Assembly: GCA_005883445.1 (NCBI GenBank)
Contig: VAZL01000114.1
Location: 1 to 8,221, forward strand
Direction of reading: 5' to 3'
DNA from: Alphaproteobacteria bacterium
GTDB lineage: Bacteria > Pseudomonadota > Alphaproteobacteria > Rhizobiales > Xanthobacteraceae
Length of the DNA stretch: 8,221 bases
Shown here: positions 5,948 to 8,221 of the stretch, in pieces
How positions within the stretch are numbered: position 1 is the stretch's first letter
Layout of the letters: the number at the start of each line of letters is the position of its first letter
Notes under the pieces: generated by a model
Told to the model about the DNA's origin: nothing
Seen by the model: the letters and a program-made list of their open reading frames with translations, nothing else
Databases searched by the model: none
Position numbers and translations under genes: made by a program

Positions 5948-8221
5948 ATGCGCACCGTCGCTGCCGTGGTGGCGCTCGTCGTCTGCGTGCATGCCGGCTT
6001 ATGGATGCTCCTCCAACGGCAACAGGCAGTCGCCAGCATCGACGCTCCGCTTGCCAGCATTTCTTATTCTCCCTACACGCGATCGCAACATCCGGACTAC
6101 GGCGACCGGCCGACGGCGGAACAAATCCGCGCCGACCTGAAAATCCTCAGCCCTTATACTCAAGCCATCCGCACCTATACCTCCACCGGCGGCGGCGAAC
6201 TGGTGCCCGCGATTGCCGCCGAGTTCGGGCTCAAGGTCACGCTCGGCATCTGGATCGACAAAAACGAGGCCCGCAACGAGCGGGAAATCCAGGCTGCCGT
6301 TGCGCTCGCCCGCCGTTACAGCAACATCAACGCAATCGTGGTGGGCAACGAAACCACGTTGCGCGCGGAAAAGTCGATCGACGAGCTCATCCGGTTGGTG
6401 CAGCGGGTGAAGCGGCAGAGCCCGGTGCCGGTCACAACGGGTGAAATCTGGACGGTCTGGATCGAGCATCCGGAACTTGCATCAGCGGTCGACTTCATCG
6501 CCGCCCACATCCTGCCCTACTGGGACGGCTTCCCTGCAACCCAGGCTGTCGACAAAACCATCGAGTTCTACACCAAGCTGCGGCAAGCGCATCCGGGCAA
6601 GCGCATCGTGATCGCCGAGTTCGGCTGGCCCAGCGCGGGCTACAATATGCTCAAGGCCGATCCCGGACGCATCGAGCAAGCGAGCGTGCTGCGCGAGTTC
6701 GTTTCCCGGGCAGAAGCATACGGCATCGACTACAACATCGTGGAAGCCTTCGACCAGCCGTGGAAGACCAATGAAGGCGGCGTGGGCATGTATTGGGGTA
6801 TGTTCGATGCCTCGCGCCAAGCCAAGTTCGCCTGGACAGGAGTGGTGAGCGATCCCGACCATTGGAAGGTCGGCGCGGTCGCGGTGCTGCTCGGCCTGTT
6901 GCTGTCGCTGCCCATTCTAGCACGACGCGCTGCCACATTCGGCGAGGCCACTACGCTGGCGGTGGCAGCCAATATGGTCGGCGCCTGGTGCGCGACCGTC
7001 TTTGCCTTCTGGCAAACTCATTATTTCGTGCTGGGAGCAGCCGTCGCGCTCGGGCTCGGTATCGTGCTGCTCGCCCCGCTGGTCGTAATCGCGCTCGCGC
7101 GCATCGAAGAGATCGCCGTCATCGCTTTCGGCCGTAGTCCGCGGCGGCTGATCGACGCCGCCCTGCCCGCGGCCGACGGCTTTGTGCCCAAGGTTTCGAT
7201 CCACGTGCCGGCCTATCGCGAGCCGCCGGACATGCTCAAGACCACGCTCGACGCGGTCGCGCGGCTCGATTACCCGAATTTCGAATGCGTCGTCGTCATC
7301 AATAATACGCCTGATCCCGCGTTTTGGCGTCCGATCGAGGACCATTGCCGCGCGCTGGGCGAGCGTTTCAAGTTCATCAACGAGGATAACGTCGCAGGCT
7401 ACAAGGCCGGCGCGTTGCGCCTTGCGCTCGCACATACGGCTGCCGACGCCGAGATCATCGCGGTCATCGACGCCGATTACGTGGTGCGGCCCGACTGGCT
7501 CAAGGATCTGGTGCCGGCCTTCGCCGACCCGAAGGTCGGGATGATCCAGGCGCCGCAGGATCATCGCGACGGCGAGCGCACCGTCATGCATTACGCCATG
7601 AACGGCGAATACGCCGGCTTCTTCGATATCGGCATGGTCCAGCGCAATGAGGCAAATGCCATCATCGTGCATGGCACCATGTGCCTGATGCGCCGCGCCG
7701 CGCTGATCTCGGTCGGCGGATGGTCGAGCGACACGATCGTCGAGGACTGCGACCTCGGCCTGCTGGTGCTCGAGCACGGCTGGCAGATCCATTATACCAA
7801 CCGACGCTACGGCCATGGCCTCTTACCCGATACTTTCGAGGCCTATAAGAAGCAGCGCTATCGCTGGGCCTATGGCGGTTTCCAAATTTTGCGAAAGCAT
7901 TGGCGCCATCTGATGCTCCGCGACGGCGGTCTCACGCGCGAACAGAAACGCGAATTCGCGATCGGTTGGCTCAACTGGCTGGGCGCGGAATCGATCGGGG
8001 TTGCGGTGGCAATCCTCAATCTCGTCTGGGTGCCCGTCGTCGCCTTCGTCGGCATCGCAATCCCCGACAAGATCCTCACCATCCCGATCCTCGCCGCCTT
8101 CGCCGTCACGCTCGCCCATTTCGTCGCGCTTTATCGTCTGCGGGTCGCGGTGCCGCTTGGCCAGATGATCGGTGCGGTGATTGCCGCCATGTCGGTGCAG
8201 TGGACGGTCGCGCGCGCAGTC
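5948..8221 (+). CDS. ndvB: NdvB-like beta-1,3-glucan synthase: GH17 domain fused to processive GT2 glycosyltransferase (3' end beyond window)
   Basis: 758 residues are visible with no stop. A signal anchor (4-22) leads into a GH17 domain (about 36-300) with VVGNETTLR (candidate acid/base Glu135), ILPYWDGFP at 188-196 and AEFGWPSAG (candidate nucleophile Glu224). Membrane segments (about 308-325, 335-355, 358-383) lead to a cytoplasmic GT2 domain: VSIHVPAYREPP at 416-427, NVAGYKAGALRLAL at 481-494, IDAD with the DxD pair Asp508/Asp510, VED at 598-600 and QRYRW at 636-640, the D,DxD,(T/V)ED,QxxRW set of processive cellulose-synthase-like enzymes. Further membrane segments start near 672, 709 and 734. 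Family members run to roughly 850-900 residues, so about 100 or more are missing. Role: polymerise UDP-glucose into beta-1,3-glucan, export it and rearrange it in the periplasm. ATG 5948 is the only usable start after an in-frame TAG at 5897-5899, though no good SD is seen. Same strand as the ndvD-position gene, 231 bases on. Confidence 0.92.
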   Translation, partial: MRTVAAVVALVVCVHAGLWMLLQRQQAVASIDAPLASISYSPYTRSQHPDYGDRPTAEQIRADLKILSPYTQAIRTYTSTGGGELVPAIAAEFGLKVTLGIWIDKNEARNEREIQAAVALARRYSNINAIVVGNETTLRAEKSIDELIRLVQRVKRQSPVPVTTGEIWTVWIEHPELASAVDFIAAHILPYWDGFPATQAVDKTIEFYTKLRQAHPGKRIVIAEFGWPSAGYNMLKADPGRIEQASVLREFVSRAEAYGIDYNIVEAFDQPWKTNEGGVGMYWGMFDASRQAKFAWTGVVSDPDHWKVGAVAVLLGLLLSLPILARRAATFGEATTLAVAANMVGAWCATVFAFWQTHYFVLGAAVALGLGIVLLAPLVVIALARIEEIAVIAFGRSPRRLIDAALPAADGFVPKVSIHVPAYREPPDMLKTTLDAVARLDYPNFECVVVINNTPDPAFWRPIEDHCRALGERFKFINEDNVAGYKAGALRLALAHTAADAEIIAVIDADYVVRPDWLKDLVPAFADPKVGMIQAPQDHRDGERTVMHYAMNGEYAGFFDIGMVQRNEANAIIVHGTMCLMRRAALISVGGWSSDTIVEDCDLGLLVLEHGWQIHYTNRRYGHGLLPDTFEAYKKQRYRWAYGGFQILRKHWRHLMLRDGGLTREQKREFAIGWLNWLGAESIGVAVAILNLVWVPVVAFVGIAIPDKILTIPILAAFAVTLAHFVALYRLRVAVPLGQMIGAVIAAMSVQWTVARAV

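Noticed and set aside
6917..7816. Minus-strand open frame of 299 codons opposite the NdvB-like gene
   Set aside because: It is antisense to a clear GT2 domain, has low-complexity Asp/His/Arg/Gly-rich composition, and reflects the third-position GC bias of the real gene.
1..8221. Mobile elements, phage genes, tRNA/rRNA genes, CRISPR arrays
   Set aside because: No transposase or integrase motifs, no clover-leaf or rRNA sequence, and no regularly spaced repeat array; the only clear direct repeat has two copies.

Overview
The window is GC-rich DNA with long open frames on both strands. It looks like a chromosomal segment of an alphaproteobacterium of the order Hyphomicrobiales (Bradyrhizobium/Rhodopseudomonas/Xanthobacteraceae-like). 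This rests on the character of the GlmS and GlmU proteins and, above all, on a locus resembling the ndvB/ndvC/ndvD region for beta-(1,3),(1,6)-glucan synthesis in Bradyrhizobium. Genus-level placement is inference. I see no mobile element, tRNA, rRNA or CRISPR array.

Layout. Positions 1-2786 (minus strand) hold the amino-sugar pair glmU then glmS. GlmU makes UDP-GlcNAc from GlcN-1-P. GlmS makes GlcN-6-P from fructose-6-P and glutamine, and runs off the left edge. GlmU is intact and best read from a TTG start. glmS is broken as given: its glutaminase and isomerase halves lie in different frames, and roughly 25 linker codons are missing at about 628-633. This is either a real short-repeat deletion or a sequencing/assembly error. 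Positions 3022-3402 (plus) encode a small four-helix membrane protein of unknown function. Its 3' end overlaps the convergent 3' end of the next gene.

Positions 3368-5002 (minus) encode an NdvC-like membrane GH17 glucanosyltransferase. After a 252-base divergent gap comes a small secreted four-cysteine protein at 5255-5716 (plus), sitting where ndvD sits in Bradyrhizobium. A 231-base, comparatively AT-rich gap follows; it carries a striking tandem 23-base repeat and possible promoter and terminator signals. From 5948 to the right edge (plus) runs an NdvB-like fusion of a periplasmic GH17 domain to a processive GT2 glucan synthase; its C-terminus is outside the window.

How the genes probably work together. 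The GT2 part of NdvB polymerises UDP-glucose into beta-1,3-glucan across the inner membrane. The GH17 domains of NdvB and NdvC act on the periplasmic side as transglycosylases that re-link, branch (beta-1,6) or cyclise the chain. The small exported protein is a candidate accessory factor. In Bradyrhizobium japonicum such glucans serve hypo-osmotic adaptation and nodule development. The glmU/glmS pair serves peptidoglycan and LPS precursors and need not be functionally tied to the glucan genes. A wholly new system is not evident; the most notable items are the glmS lesion, the compact glucan locus, the unknown overlapping membrane gene and the tandem repeat.
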